Positions 34,090-41,827 of a stretch of DNA of 64,000 nucleotides are shown one piece after another. The position numbers were made by a program, and so were the translations under genes. The notes beneath the pieces were generated by a model. The model was not told where the DNA came from and did not search any database. It saw only the letters and a list, made by a program, of their open reading frames with translations. This stretch comes from SIG575 sp045534165 (lineage in GTDB: Bacteria; Bacillota; Clostridia; Oscillospirales; Acutalibacteraceae): assembly GCA_045534165.1 (NCBI GenBank), contig JAZSJD010000032.1, positions 7,866 through 71,865 of the forward strand. The letters are read 5' to 3'. Each line of letters begins with the position of its first letter. Within the stretch, counting starts at the first letter, position 1.

Positions 34090-34713
34090 ATGAAGAAAAA
34101 ATTTATGGAAAACAAAAAGTTCAGACTGATGGCGATATTGCTGATTACTGTTTTTATCGTAACAAGCTTTTCTTTTGCATGGTTTATTATGCGTACAACA
34201 GATGTCCTTCAGCAGTTTTCACTTGCAAACTTCCAGGCTGAGCCTGATTGTTATTTTATTAATGGCGAAAACGAAGTAGCCCCCTCTGAAATTGATGGTG
34301 CAACAGACGGAAAATTAATTGTTCTCAGCACTGATCCCGAAGCTCAAAATTACATTGGCAATTTCTGTGTTGATGTAAAATACAAAGGCGATGGTGCAGG
34401 TTACCTCAGAGTTAAAATGGTTCACGAATATTCAATTGAAGGCAATTCAACTCAGCACCCTGCAAATGTGCCATATACTGTATCAGGCGATTGGTATGAT
34501 AACCGTGGTAACGATTTCTGTTATTACTACAAAAATGAACTTGATGCAGACGGTGATGAAGAAAAGACACTTAATTTTATTACATTGAACAACGATATAA
34601 ATTTAGGTGAACTGGCAGACGGCATTGTAATCAAAGTCGCAGTTGAAACCGATATGGTGCAGATTAACAGATATCCGCAGATTTGGGGAATCGACAATCT
34701 TCCTTGGAAATAA
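34090..34713 (+). CDS. Small exported protein with SipW-type signal, last of the cluster
   Basis: The 207-residue precursor has a signal ending TSFSFAWFIMRTTD (about 25-38), a clear AWF signal. The mature part is beta-rich, with a charged loop DADGDEEKT and a conserved-looking end, YPQIWGIDNLPWK. It begins 17 bases after the previous gene with a weak GGTG ribosome site, so it may depend on translation of its neighbour. An intrinsic terminator follows, closing the coupled substrate/signal-peptidase cluster. The function beyond export is not known. Confidence 0.7.
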   Translation: MKKKFMENKKFRLMAILLITVFIVTSFSFAWFIMRTTDVLQQFSLANFQAEPDCYFINGENEVAPSEIDGATDGKLIVLSTDPEAQNYIGNFCVDVKYKGDGAGYLRVKMVHEYSIEGNSTQHPANVPYTVSGDWYDNRGNDFCYYYKNELDADGDEEKTLNFITLNNDINLGELADGIVIKVAVETDMVQINRYPQIWGIDNLPWK

Positions 34714-34724
34714 AATTTAATTAA

Positions 34725-34750
34725 TGGGCCGAGCAGACTCGGTCCATTTT
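34725..34750 (+). terminator. Intrinsic terminator after the substrate/signal-peptidase cluster
   Basis: TGGGCCGAG (34725-34733) pairs with CTCGGTCCA (34738-34746) around CAGA, with one G-U pair, and runs into TTTT. The next gene starts only 28 bases later, so some read-through is likely. Confidence 0.75.
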
Positions 34751-34777
34751 AACTAATATGCAGAGTAGGTGACTCCC

Positions 34778-36412
34778 TTGGCAAAATCAAAGAAAAGTAA
34801 CAAGAAAAATGCAAAGAAAAACAGTAACTACAAAAATCAGGTAATTGAAAAGAAAGTTCCTAAAAAGTCTGAAAAAAATCAGAAAGAAGCTGAATATAAA
34901 GCTAAGCAAAAGGAAAAACAAAAGAAAAAGGAAGAAAAATTGCTTGCCAAAAAGCAAAAGGCTGAAGCTAAACTTCTCAAGAAAGAAGAAAAGAAAAGAT
35001 TAAAAGAAGAAAGCAAAAAGCCCAAGAAACCTGCAAAAGAAAGTAAAGTTGAAAAGAAAAAAGAAAAAACCAAAGAAGTAAAAAAAGCAGTTTCTTTGCC
35101 TGAAAAGGTTGAAGAAAAGCCGATAGAAAAGGTAAAAGAAGAAATTACTCCTGTTGAAGAAATAAAAACCGAGACCGTTGAAGTGATTCCCGAAACAGTG
35201 GAAGAAACTCCTGAAGTTGTTGAAACAGTTGAAGAAACAGCAGAACCTGAGGAAACCGTCGAAACAGTTGAAGAAACAGCAGAACCTGAGGAAACTGTTG
35301 AAACAGTTGAAGAAACAGCAGAACCTGAGGAAACCGTCGAAACAGTTGAAGAAACAGTAGAACCTGAGGAAACTGTTGAAACAGTTGAAGAAACAGCAGA
35401 ACCTGAGGAAACTATTGAGACAGTTGAAGAAACAGCAGAACCTGAGGAAACTTTCGAAACAGTTGAAACAACAGAAGAACCTGCTGAACCTGAAAAAGTA
35501 AGTGCAGAAACAGCAGAGGAAATCCCCCAGGTTGTTTCACAAATAACTTTTGAAGAAGTAGTGAAAGAAAATTCTGAGGTTGTCGTTGAAGAAACACCCG
35601 AAAAAATTCAGCCTACAGAAACACCGGAAGAAATTGCTGAAGAAATTCAGCCTGCAGATATCCCCGAAGAACAGCCCGAAGTTGTTGTTCAGGATGTAGC
35701 AGATCAGGAACCTGAACCTTCAGCAGAACCCGAAAAAGAAAAGGTTGAAGAAAAGAAAGAAGAACCCAAGGACAAAGAATCAGCACCTCAGAAGCAACCG
35801 ATAAAAATAAAAGAACTTATTTCAAAAATTGACTTCAAGAAAGTAACAAAAAAACAAATCATTGTGATTGTCGTTGCTGTATTGACTATTGCAGCATTAA
35901 TTTCTGTTATTTCTGTTCTTGATTTTAACGTAAAAGATTCTGTATATTATCCTGCAAAAGTTTATGAGAATCAGATCATAACTTATGATAGCAGTGAAGT
36001 AAACATGATTGCAATTTCAGATGAACAACAAGCAGAATTTGTTAAAAATACAAACGCAAAAGGAAATACAGGAAAGTTTTCATTCTATGTAAACACCGGT
36101 ATCAGCATTGAAGATATAGATTCAATGATTCCTATTGCAATTTCTAACCCCTCAGTAAATAATTGTGTTCTTATTTGTAACATTGTTGACAGCGATGGTG
36201 TGATTGTTTACCGTACATCAGGCATCGCCCCCGGTAGATATAAGAGCAGTGTTAAATTCTCAAATTTCCCTGATTACGGTGAAAATGAATACACAATTTA
36301 TGTATCTGCATACCGTACAGAAGAAACTGAAACAGGGGTACAATCTGTAAGAATCGGAACGCAGAAAGCAAAAATTAAATTAATGGTAGGAAACGATTAT
36401 ATGTCAGAATAA
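34778..36412 (+). CDS. Single-pass membrane protein with basic N-terminus, acidic tandem repeats and outer beta domain
   Basis: The 544-residue protein starts at TTG 34778, set by AGGTG 6 bases upstream. Residues 1-110 are a very Lys-rich coiled-coil-like segment. An acidic region (about 115-330) follows and includes six copies of a 13-residue ETVEETAEPEETV unit. One transmembrane helix (about 362-382, IIVIVVAVLTIAALISVISV) leads to an outer domain of about 160 residues with regular beta strands. With no signal peptide, the charged part should be cytoplasmic and the C-terminus outside. The acidic repeats resemble the tail of the first signal peptidase of the locus. I recognise no named family. 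It may be a membrane platform linking cytoplasmic and surface components of the locus, which is inference. Confidence 0.65.
   Translation: MAKSKKSNKKNAKKNSNYKNQVIEKKVPKKSEKNQKEAEYKAKQKEKQKKKEEKLLAKKQKAEAKLLKKEEKKRLKEESKKPKKPAKESKVEKKKEKTKEVKKAVSLPEKVEEKPIEKVKEEITPVEEIKTETVEVIPETVEETPEVVETVEETAEPEETVETVEETAEPEETVETVEETAEPEETVETVEETVEPEETVETVEETAEPEETIETVEETAEPEETFETVETTEEPAEPEKVSAETAEEIPQVVSQITFEEVVKENSEVVVEETPEKIQPTETPEEIAEEIQPADIPEEQPEVVVQDVADQEPEPSAEPEKEKVEEKKEEPKDKESAPQKQPIKIKELISKIDFKKVTKKQIIVIVVAVLTIAALISVISVLDFNVKDSVYYPAKVYENQIITYDSSEVNMIAISDEQQAEFVKNTNAKGNTGKFSFYVNTGISIEDIDSMIPIAISNPSVNNCVLICNIVDSDGVIVYRTSGIAPGRYKSSVKFSNFPDYGENEYTIYVSAYRTEETETGVQSVRIGTQKAKIKLMVGNDYMSE
35222..35455 (+). 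repeat. Six tandem 39-base coding repeats
   Basis: Six in-frame 39-base units encode ETVEETAEPEETV, with single substitutions in copies 4 to 6. Copies are near identical at the DNA level, including third positions, so the array is recent or kept similar by slippage or conversion. Copy number probably varies between strains. Confidence 0.9.
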
Positions 36413-36552
36413 TTCTGCAATCGTTCAAGCTGATTTTTATAATACCGAAGAGCCGTTAACTGGTTTCTTCGGTGTTTTTCCGAAATCATAAGTTTTTTAA
36501 CATTTTTTTCAAGCTCGCTTATACGTGCTTTTAAATATTCTTCTTCGCTCAT
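36397..36552 (-). CDS. Small 51-residue charged helical protein
   Basis: A short frame runs leftward from ATG 36552, preceded by GAGGTGAGAAAG, a strong ribosome site. The product begins MSEEEYLKARISELEKNVKK, is rich in Glu, Lys, Leu and Arg, and would form an amphipathic helix or short coiled coil. Its 3' end overlaps the last 16 bases of the convergent membrane-protein gene and its body carries that gene's terminator, so the two transcripts are partly complementary. It is arranged head-to-head with the QueG-like gene. No family is recognised. The good ribosome site and clean frame make it more than a chance ORF, but expression is unproven. Confidence 0.55.
   Translation of the reverse strand: MSEEEYLKARISELEKNVKKLMISEKHRRNQLTALRYYKNQLERLQNYSDI
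36444..36479 (+). terminator. Intrinsic terminator closing the surface-protein locus
   Basis: ACCGAAGA (36444-36451) pairs with TCTTCGGT (36466-36473), extended by CC/GG in the loop, followed by GTTTTT. It lies within the opposing small gene. Confidence 0.75.
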
Positions 36553-36620
36553 CTTTCTCACCTCATAAATATTTTTCGGAAAAAGTGAAAAGATATGAGT
36601 GTTATTAAAAGGGTGAAAAA

Positions 36621-37286
36621 ATGGATTTTCAAAAAAATTTCAAAAACTATATTTTGTCACTTGGTGTAAGTGATGTAGGTTTTGCAAAATTAAAAGAGCC
36701 TGTGAATGGTATGGAATATGCAGTAAGTTTTGTTGTAAGGTTGTCTGAAGCAGTTGTTGATGAAATAGATTCTGCACCTACACATACATATTTTCACCAT
36801 TACAGAACAGTAAATGCATTTCTTGACAGAACAATTCTTCAATCAGGAATGTTTTTGCAGAATGCAGGTTATCGCTATCTTCCCGTTGGTGCATCACAGA
36901 GTATAAATAAAGACGGATGGAATTATAAAGGTCTTATTTCATCAAGAATGGTGGCTTGTCTTGCAGGTCTTGGAACAATCGGTAAAAGCAATATGTTTAT
37001 CCATAAAGATTTCGGACCTGCTGTAAGAATCGGAACACTTCTCACAAACTATCCTTTTGAGGAAGTGGGGGAAGAAATAAAAGAAAATCTTTGTGGAGAA
37101 TGCAGAAAGTGTGTGGATGCTTGTCCTGCAAAAGCATTAACCGGCAATGTTTACAAAGAAGGCGTTGCGAGGGAAGAGATTATCAACCCTGAAAAATGCA
37201 GCGAATTTATGAAAAAAGAATTCAAAAATATCGGCAGAGGTGCAGTCTGCGGAATCTGCATGAAAGTCTGCCCTAAAAGAAAATAA
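36621..37286 (+). CDS. QueG-like double [4Fe-4S] protein (short epoxyqueuosine-reductase relative)
   Basis: The 221-residue protein carries the C-terminal cluster pattern of epoxyqueuosine reductase: CGECRKCVDACPAKAL (about residues 158-173) and CGICMKVCP (about 210-218), preceded by the family-like GLGTIGKSNMFIH segment (115-127). Full-length QueG enzymes are about 350-400 residues and end in HEAT-like repeats; this one stops just after the second cluster. It is probably one of the shorter clostridial reductases of this superfamily, whose substrates are unknown, rather than the true last step of queuosine synthesis. AAAGGGTG precedes the ATG. It is a single-gene unit ended by a strong shared terminator. 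Confidence 0.8.
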   Translation: MDFQKNFKNYILSLGVSDVGFAKLKEPVNGMEYAVSFVVRLSEAVVDEIDSAPTHTYFHHYRTVNAFLDRTILQSGMFLQNAGYRYLPVGASQSINKDGWNYKGLISSRMVACLAGLGTIGKSNMFIHKDFGPAVRIGTLLTNYPFEEVGEEIKENLCGECRKCVDACPAKALTGNVYKEGVAREEIINPEKCSEFMKKEFKNIGRGAVCGICMKVCPKRK

Positions 37287-37288
37287 AA

Positions 37289-37322
37289 GAAAGCTGAAAA
37301 CATTTTTATGTTTTCAGCTTTC
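37289..37322. terminator. Bidirectional terminator between the convergent QueG-like and trmK genes
   Basis: GAAAGCTGAAAACAT and ATGTTTTCAGCTTTC form a perfect 15-base-pair stem with a TTTT loop. T-rich sequence follows on the plus strand and the A-rich flank serves the minus strand. Confidence 0.85.
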
Positions 37323-37324
37323 TT

Positions 37325-37981
37325 TTATCCGTTTATTATTTTTTCAATATCATCAACATTCTGTCCTGCATTTTTAAGAGCATCACGTTTTTTTATAAGG
37401 CTGTTCATTCTTGCGTTATGATATTTTATGCCATCTTCGGTTTTATCATACTGAATAAGTCCTTTGTAATAAAATGCTTCATCTTTGCAATCAACATAAT
37501 TTTTAAATTCAGCAACGATTATAATATAGTTGTGCTTTCCGTCTGAACAAGCTTTTTCTTTGATAATCTCAAAACCGCTCTGACAAAGATATCTTCTTAC
37601 ATCTTCTGCATGGGACATAGGTTGAAGAATAAGCCTTTTTGTTTCATCTTTAACCCAAGGGGCAGCACTTAAAATTTCGGAAATGAGAATTCCACCCATA
37701 CCTGCAATAATAATGTCTTCCGCTTCATCAGGCTTTATTTCCTTAAGTCCGTCAGAAAGACGAAGTTCAATATTTTCTCTTAATTTTTCAGAAGTGGCAA
37801 CAACTTTTTTAGCGTTTTCAAGAGGCCCTTTTCCGATATCTGCTGCAATTGCGCAAGGGGATATATTGTTTTCAATAAGATAGGCAGGTAAATATGCATG
37901 GTCTGTGCCGATATCAACGATCTTTTTGCCTGATCTTACTTCCTCGGCAACCATTTTAAGCCTTATATCAAGTTTAATCAA
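37325..37981 (-). CDS. trmK: tRNA (adenine(22)-N(1))-methyltransferase
   Basis: The 218-residue protein has the SAM-binding motif IVDIGTDHAYLPAYLI, an acidic ADIGKGPLENA strand-loop, and the hallmark IIIAGMGGILI with LQPMSH downstream. These are characteristic of TrmK, which methylates N1 of A22 in tRNA. The C-terminal 50 residues are a helical, charged domain, as in the family. The frame continues upstream to 38140, but that stretch overlaps the maturase gene and is not TrmK-like. TTG at 37981, four bases after the maturase stop, matches the usual family N-terminus, though its ribosome site is weak. It is the last gene of the sulfatase operon, with which it has no obvious functional tie. Confidence 0.9.
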   Translation of the reverse strand: MIKLDIRLKMVAEEVRSGKKIVDIGTDHAYLPAYLIENNISPCAIAADIGKGPLENAKKVVATSEKLRENIELRLSDGLKEIKPDEAEDIIIAGMGGILISEILSAAPWVKDETKRLILQPMSHAEDVRRYLCQSGFEIIKEKACSDGKHNYIIIVAEFKNYVDCKDEAFYYKGLIQYDKTEDGIKYHNARMNSLIKKRDALKNAGQNVDDIEKIING

Positions 37982-37985
37982 ATAA

Positions 37986-39068
37986 TCACTGCTTTCTGAA
38001 CATTCTGAATAAAGGTAAACAAGCCTTGAAAAAACCTTTGTAAGCCTGACAATAGTCACGGTCTTCACGGCTTCGTTTACACCCGCCTGCACGGCAGAGA
38101 GGGAAATAAGGGCATTTTTTGCAATCCTCAGGCACATCAAGACTTTCTTTTATAAAATCTTTTGCTTTCTTTGAATTTGCCAATATTTCAAGGTCTGTTT
38201 TATTAATATTTCCGAGCAACCATTCATCTGTGCAATAAAAATCGCAAGGGTATATATTTCCGTTACCTTCGCAGACAAACTGATGTGTGCAATGGCCACA
38301 CATTCCGCATTGCTCTGCTCTGTCACCAAGATAAAGTCTGACAAAATTATCAAACTGTCTGATGCTTACATATTCTCCTCTTACAAAATCCTTAACATAT
38401 GCATTGAATAAATGAATAAGAAAATATTCATAATCTTCATTTGTCATAAAAAGTTCTGACTCTTCCATGCTTCCGAAAGGACGTAAACAGGGGATAAACT
38501 GAAGATATTTAAAATCTTTTGATTTGAAATAAGAATAAATCTTGTCGATTCTTCTTGCATTAACACCTGTCACAACAGAAAGAATATTAAACTCAGTCTT
38601 TGCATTTTTAAGGATGTTGGTTGCATCTATTGTCTGGAAAAATCTGCTCTGACCGGTTGAGTCAACACGGAATTTGTTGGCTTCTCTGTCACCATCAAGA
38701 CTTAATCCTATAAGAAACTGATTTTTCGTAAAAAATTCTGCCCACTCTTTTGTGATAAGCAAACCGTTAGTCTGTAAAGAATAAAAGATTTCAGAATTTT
38801 TTATATTATATTTTTTAACAAGTGAAACAAAATTTTCAAAATATTCCTTACCTGCAATAAGCGGTTCTCCACCCTGAAAAGCAAATGCAACAGAACAACC
38901 GTCTGCAAACTGTAAAGCTGATTTGATAAGGTTTTCAGCTGTTTCAGTTTTCATAATGCCCAGGTTTTGTTCTTCTCTGTTGTGTGCAACATCGTGATAA
39001 AAACAATATCTGCAATCAAGGTTACAAAGGCTCGAGGCAGGTTTTATCATTATTGAAAGAGGTGGCAT
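37986..39068 (-). CDS. Anaerobic sulfatase-maturating enzyme (radical SAM/SPASM)
   Basis: The 360-residue protein has the radical-SAM cluster motif CNLDCRYC (Cys15, Cys19, Cys22) and the FQGGEPLIAG loop. Its C-terminal SPASM region holds many cysteines (CGMCGHC, GNIYPCDFYC, CKKCPYFPLCRAGGCKR). This layout is that of anSME, which converts the active-site Cys or Ser of sulfatases to formylglycine without oxygen, using SAM. The start codon overlaps the sulfatase stop by one base (TAATG), so target and activator are made together. The sulfatase has a Cys-type site, so this should be a Cys-acting enzyme. It acts in the cytoplasm before export of the sulfatase domain. Confidence 0.92.
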   Translation of the reverse strand: MPPLSIMIKPASSLCNLDCRYCFYHDVAHNREEQNLGIMKTETAENLIKSALQFADGCSVAFAFQGGEPLIAGKEYFENFVSLVKKYNIKNSEIFYSLQTNGLLITKEWAEFFTKNQFLIGLSLDGDREANKFRVDSTGQSRFFQTIDATNILKNAKTEFNILSVVTGVNARRIDKIYSYFKSKDFKYLQFIPCLRPFGSMEESELFMTNEDYEYFLIHLFNAYVKDFVRGEYVSIRQFDNFVRLYLGDRAEQCGMCGHCTHQFVCEGNGNIYPCDFYCTDEWLLGNINKTDLEILANSKKAKDFIKESLDVPEDCKKCPYFPLCRAGGCKRSREDRDYCQAYKGFFKACLPLFRMFRKQ

Positions 39069-41056
39069 TATTTAATACCTCGTCTGTTTTCTTTGAAAGC
39101 AGAAGTGATTTCATTCATTCTGTTGTTCATTTCTTCTGCAATTGTGGGATAAACGTTAGTTCTGTTATAGTTTTCACCGCTGTCGTCTGTAAGAATATGG
39201 AGCCAGTTTTTACGGTATTTGTCAAAAAAAGCGGAGTTATCATTCTGAACATTCTGGAAATACTTGAACTGAACATATTGGTTATCTTTAAGAACGCTGA
39301 AATCATTGTATTCAGGGTAATCTTCAAGAACATCTTTCGTGTCAACAGCATATTGGATAGCCTTGAGCTTTTCGCGCTTCATATGAAGAATGGGATTTTC
39401 TTCTGTATGTACGGGAGTACCATTCTTGAATATCGGAAGCATAGATGTACCGTCAATAATTCTGTCAGTGGGAAGATAATTTTCTTGTCCGTTACCTGTA
39501 ATTGAACACATTTCAATAAGTGTGGGGAACAAATCCACAAGTGTTGCAGGCTCATCATAGCTTGAACCTTTTTCAAAAAGGTTACCGTTATCCCAACGGA
39601 TAAGGAAAGGTACTTTCTGACCACCGTCATAAGAAAGGTATTTGCCGCCCCTGAGTTCATTCACAGAACCCTGAAGTGCAGGACCATTGTCGCTTGTGAA
39701 AATAATAATTGTATTATCAAGTTCTCCCAATTCTTCAAGAGTAGAGAAAAGTTCACCTAAATAATAGTCAAATTCTGTCACACAGTCAACATATGTACCC
39801 ATACCTGTTTTACCGTCAAATTCATCGCCAACAAATAAAGGTGCGTGAGGCCAGGGGGAAGCATAATAAGCAAAGAAAGGTTCGTCAGAATTTGTAACTG
39901 TATCTGTAATCCAATCAGTAATTTCTTCATGGATAAGCTGTGTAGCATCTTTCTGGTCTTTAAGTTCATCTGTTCCGTGAACAATTTCCCATTCGCCATT
40001 TTCTTCAGTCACGTGGTAGAAAGGAGTCATATCGTTAACATGGTGGCTGCCATAGAAATAATCAAAGCCTTGGTTTGTGGGGAGATATTCACCATAATCG
40101 CCTAAGTGCCATTTGCCGAAAGCACCGGTTTTATATCCTGATTCTTTTAATACTTCTGCAATTGTGATTTCATCGCCTAACATACCGTCAACATTTGCAC
40201 CCATTTCAATTGAGTTGAAAAGACGTGTTGAGGCAAAAGGTGAAATTGTATTTACAGTGGGATAAATTACGTTGTCTGCATGACCTCTGTAAGGATATCT
40301 GCCTGTAAGAGCAGCAAAGCGGGCAGGGGAACAAACAGAATAGCTTGAATAGAAGTTGGTAAGCTCTGCACCTTCTTCGCCGATTGAATCAATGTTTGGT
40401 GTATCGTAAATTGCACCGTTGAGAGATATATCACCATAACCCAGGTCATCCATAAGAACAAAAAGAACATTAGGTGAATTTTCTTTGTTTTTGTTCTTTT
40501 CAACACCCTTTAAGTAATCGTCGTGACCTTTCCAGAGTCTTTCTGTGTTGGGAACAGAACGTAAATTCATTGTAAGCAGAAAAACAACTGAAAGACCAAC
40601 AAGGAGAAAACCTGAAATGTATGATAAAATTTTCTTTGCATTTTTTACACAGAAGAAAAGCAGAATTCCTATCAGAATAACAGGCAGAGCAAGGAGAATA
40701 TTACCGCCTAACCTTGTGAGGAAATTACCATCACTTGTTAAAAGTTTGTTAGCTTCTGAGGAAAAACCTGCAAGACCTGATGTGAAAGCACCGAAACCCG
40801 CATCAGCACCCCAGATAACAAAATATGTAATAATTCCCAGTAGCGAAGCTGAATAACCGGCAAGGAAAGGAATGTACAGCTTTTTGTTTTTAATAAGTCC
40901 TATAAAAATAATGAGTGCAGTTATCATCATATAAGCTGCATTTACAATTGCAACAAGGTTAAGTCTGAAAACCAACAGAGCAATTGCAAGAATAATTCCT
41001 ACAACACCTATTATTACAGGAAATTTTTTCATGCTCTTGTCAATCTGAAATTTCAT
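39068..41056 (-). CDS. Polytopic membrane sulfatase (Cys-type, formylglycine-dependent)
   Basis: The 662-residue protein begins with about five transmembrane helices (roughly 13-32, 35-55, 60-83, 115-137, 144-165). A complete sulfatase domain follows: metal-binding LMDDLGYGD (201-209), the modification site CSPAR with Cys242, the GKWHLGD motif, and a FTSDNGP segment near the end of the core. With a basic N-terminus inside and five helices, the catalytic domain would face outside. Most secreted sulfatases use a simple signal peptide, so this five-helix anchor is unusual; phosphoethanolamine-transferase and LtaS-like relatives have such anchors, but their active-site motif differs. The likely substrate is a sulfated glycan such as mucin, which is inference. 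The ATG overlaps the upstream AlkD-like gene (ATGA) with AAGGAG 8 bases before it. Confidence 0.88.
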   Translation of the reverse strand: MKFQIDKSMKKFPVIIGVVGIILAIALLVFRLNLVAIVNAAYMMITALIIFIGLIKNKKLYIPFLAGYSASLLGIITYFVIWGADAGFGAFTSGLAGFSSEANKLLTSDGNFLTRLGGNILLALPVILIGILLFFCVKNAKKILSYISGFLLVGLSVVFLLTMNLRSVPNTERLWKGHDDYLKGVEKNKNKENSPNVLFVLMDDLGYGDISLNGAIYDTPNIDSIGEEGAELTNFYSSYSVCSPARFAALTGRYPYRGHADNVIYPTVNTISPFASTRLFNSIEMGANVDGMLGDEITIAEVLKESGYKTGAFGKWHLGDYGEYLPTNQGFDYFYGSHHVNDMTPFYHVTEENGEWEIVHGTDELKDQKDATQLIHEEITDWITDTVTNSDEPFFAYYASPWPHAPLFVGDEFDGKTGMGTYVDCVTEFDYYLGELFSTLEELGELDNTIIIFTSDNGPALQGSVNELRGGKYLSYDGGQKVPFLIRWDNGNLFEKGSSYDEPATLVDLFPTLIEMCSITGNGQENYLPTDRIIDGTSMLPIFKNGTPVHTEENPILHMKREKLKAIQYAVDTKDVLEDYPEYNDFSVLKDNQYVQFKYFQNVQNDNSAFFDKYRKNWLHILTDDSGENYNRTNVYPTIAEEMNNRMNEITSAFKENRRGIK

Positions 41057-41730
41057 AATTTCATCTCCTTAAGAAAATTTTTATCATTATCTGAAATTCT
41101 TTTGCTTTCAATACATTTCTGTATAGTTTTGTTGTGTGTCCAAAAATCAAGCCTGTTTTCTGTTATGTAAGGTAAAGTGGCTTCTTTCTGCTTTGCCATA
41201 GCAGTTGCAAAAAACCATGCTCTGCCCATATTAACGTAATATTCATCACTGTTTATTTCTGCAACAAGAAAAAGTACTTCTTCGCTGAATTTTTCATCAA
41301 GGAAAAACTTCATCAGCATATTGATTCCGAAACGGATTGTATATGTATGGTCAGATTTAAGCCACACTCTGATTTTTTCATACAAAGCGGGCAAATCTTT
41401 TTTGAAAATTTTAGGGCTTATTGTGTCACAGGTTGCCCAGTTATCAATGAAAGGCAAAAATCTTTCTGTCAGGGAAATTGCCTCTTCAAAGTTATCAATA
41501 TATTCAAGCAAATACCCGTGAAGATTATTTTCTTCAAAATAATAGTGGGGAAGTTCATTTAAAAATTCTTCCTTGAAAGGGTCATTTTTTAGTTGTTTTG
41601 CAATAAGTCTTATCTGGGGAATTCTTATTCCGATCTGTTTTTCAAGGGGAATATCGGGTATTAATTTAGAGTTGAATTCCTTATATTTTTTGTCCTCTTT
41701 CTCGAAAAGTATTTTTTGTATAAATTCCAT
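41053..41730 (-). CDS. AlkD-like DNA alkylation repair protein
   Basis: The 225-residue all-helical protein matches the HEAT-like DNA_alkylation family: GIRIPQIRLIAKQL near residue 34, FIDNWATCDTISPKIF near 94-109, and YYVNMGRAWFFATAMAK near 164-180. AlkD glycosylases remove positively charged alkylated bases such as 3-methyladenine and 7-methylguanine. The DNWATCD segment holds the Trp and Asp positions expected in this family. AGGAG lies 8 bases before the ATG. It is the first gene of an operon whose next member is the sulfatase (ATGA overlap), an association with no obvious functional meaning. Confidence 0.88.
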   Translation of the reverse strand: MEFIQKILFEKEDKKYKEFNSKLIPDIPLEKQIGIRIPQIRLIAKQLKNDPFKEEFLNELPHYYFEENNLHGYLLEYIDNFEEAISLTERFLPFIDNWATCDTISPKIFKKDLPALYEKIRVWLKSDHTYTIRFGINMLMKFFLDEKFSEEVLFLVAEINSDEYYVNMGRAWFFATAMAKQKEATLPYITENRLDFWTHNKTIQKCIESKRISDNDKNFLKEMKL

Positions 41731-41807
41731 AAAAAAGCTCCTGAATTTTTTTGCAAAAACACTTGATATTTTGTGCCGTGTCTGTTATAATACAGATGTT
41801 GGTGTAA

Positions 41808-41827
41808 CGCTTTAAAGGTTTAAAGCG
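41808..41827 (-). terminator. Short terminator-like hairpin at the amidohydrolase stop codon
   Basis: CGCTTTAAA-CC-TTTAAAGCG (read leftward) is a perfect 9-base-pair stem that includes the amidohydrolase stop codon. Only GTTACACC follows, so termination would be weak. Confidence 0.35.

Noticed and set aside
35222..35455. CRISPR-like tandem repeat
   Set aside because: Units are contiguous without spacers and stay in frame within one protein.
37982..38140. N-terminal extension of TrmK through the overlapping maturase gene
   Set aside because: The extension is not TrmK-like and lies in an alternative frame of the conserved SPASM region; TTG 37981 matches the family N-terminus.
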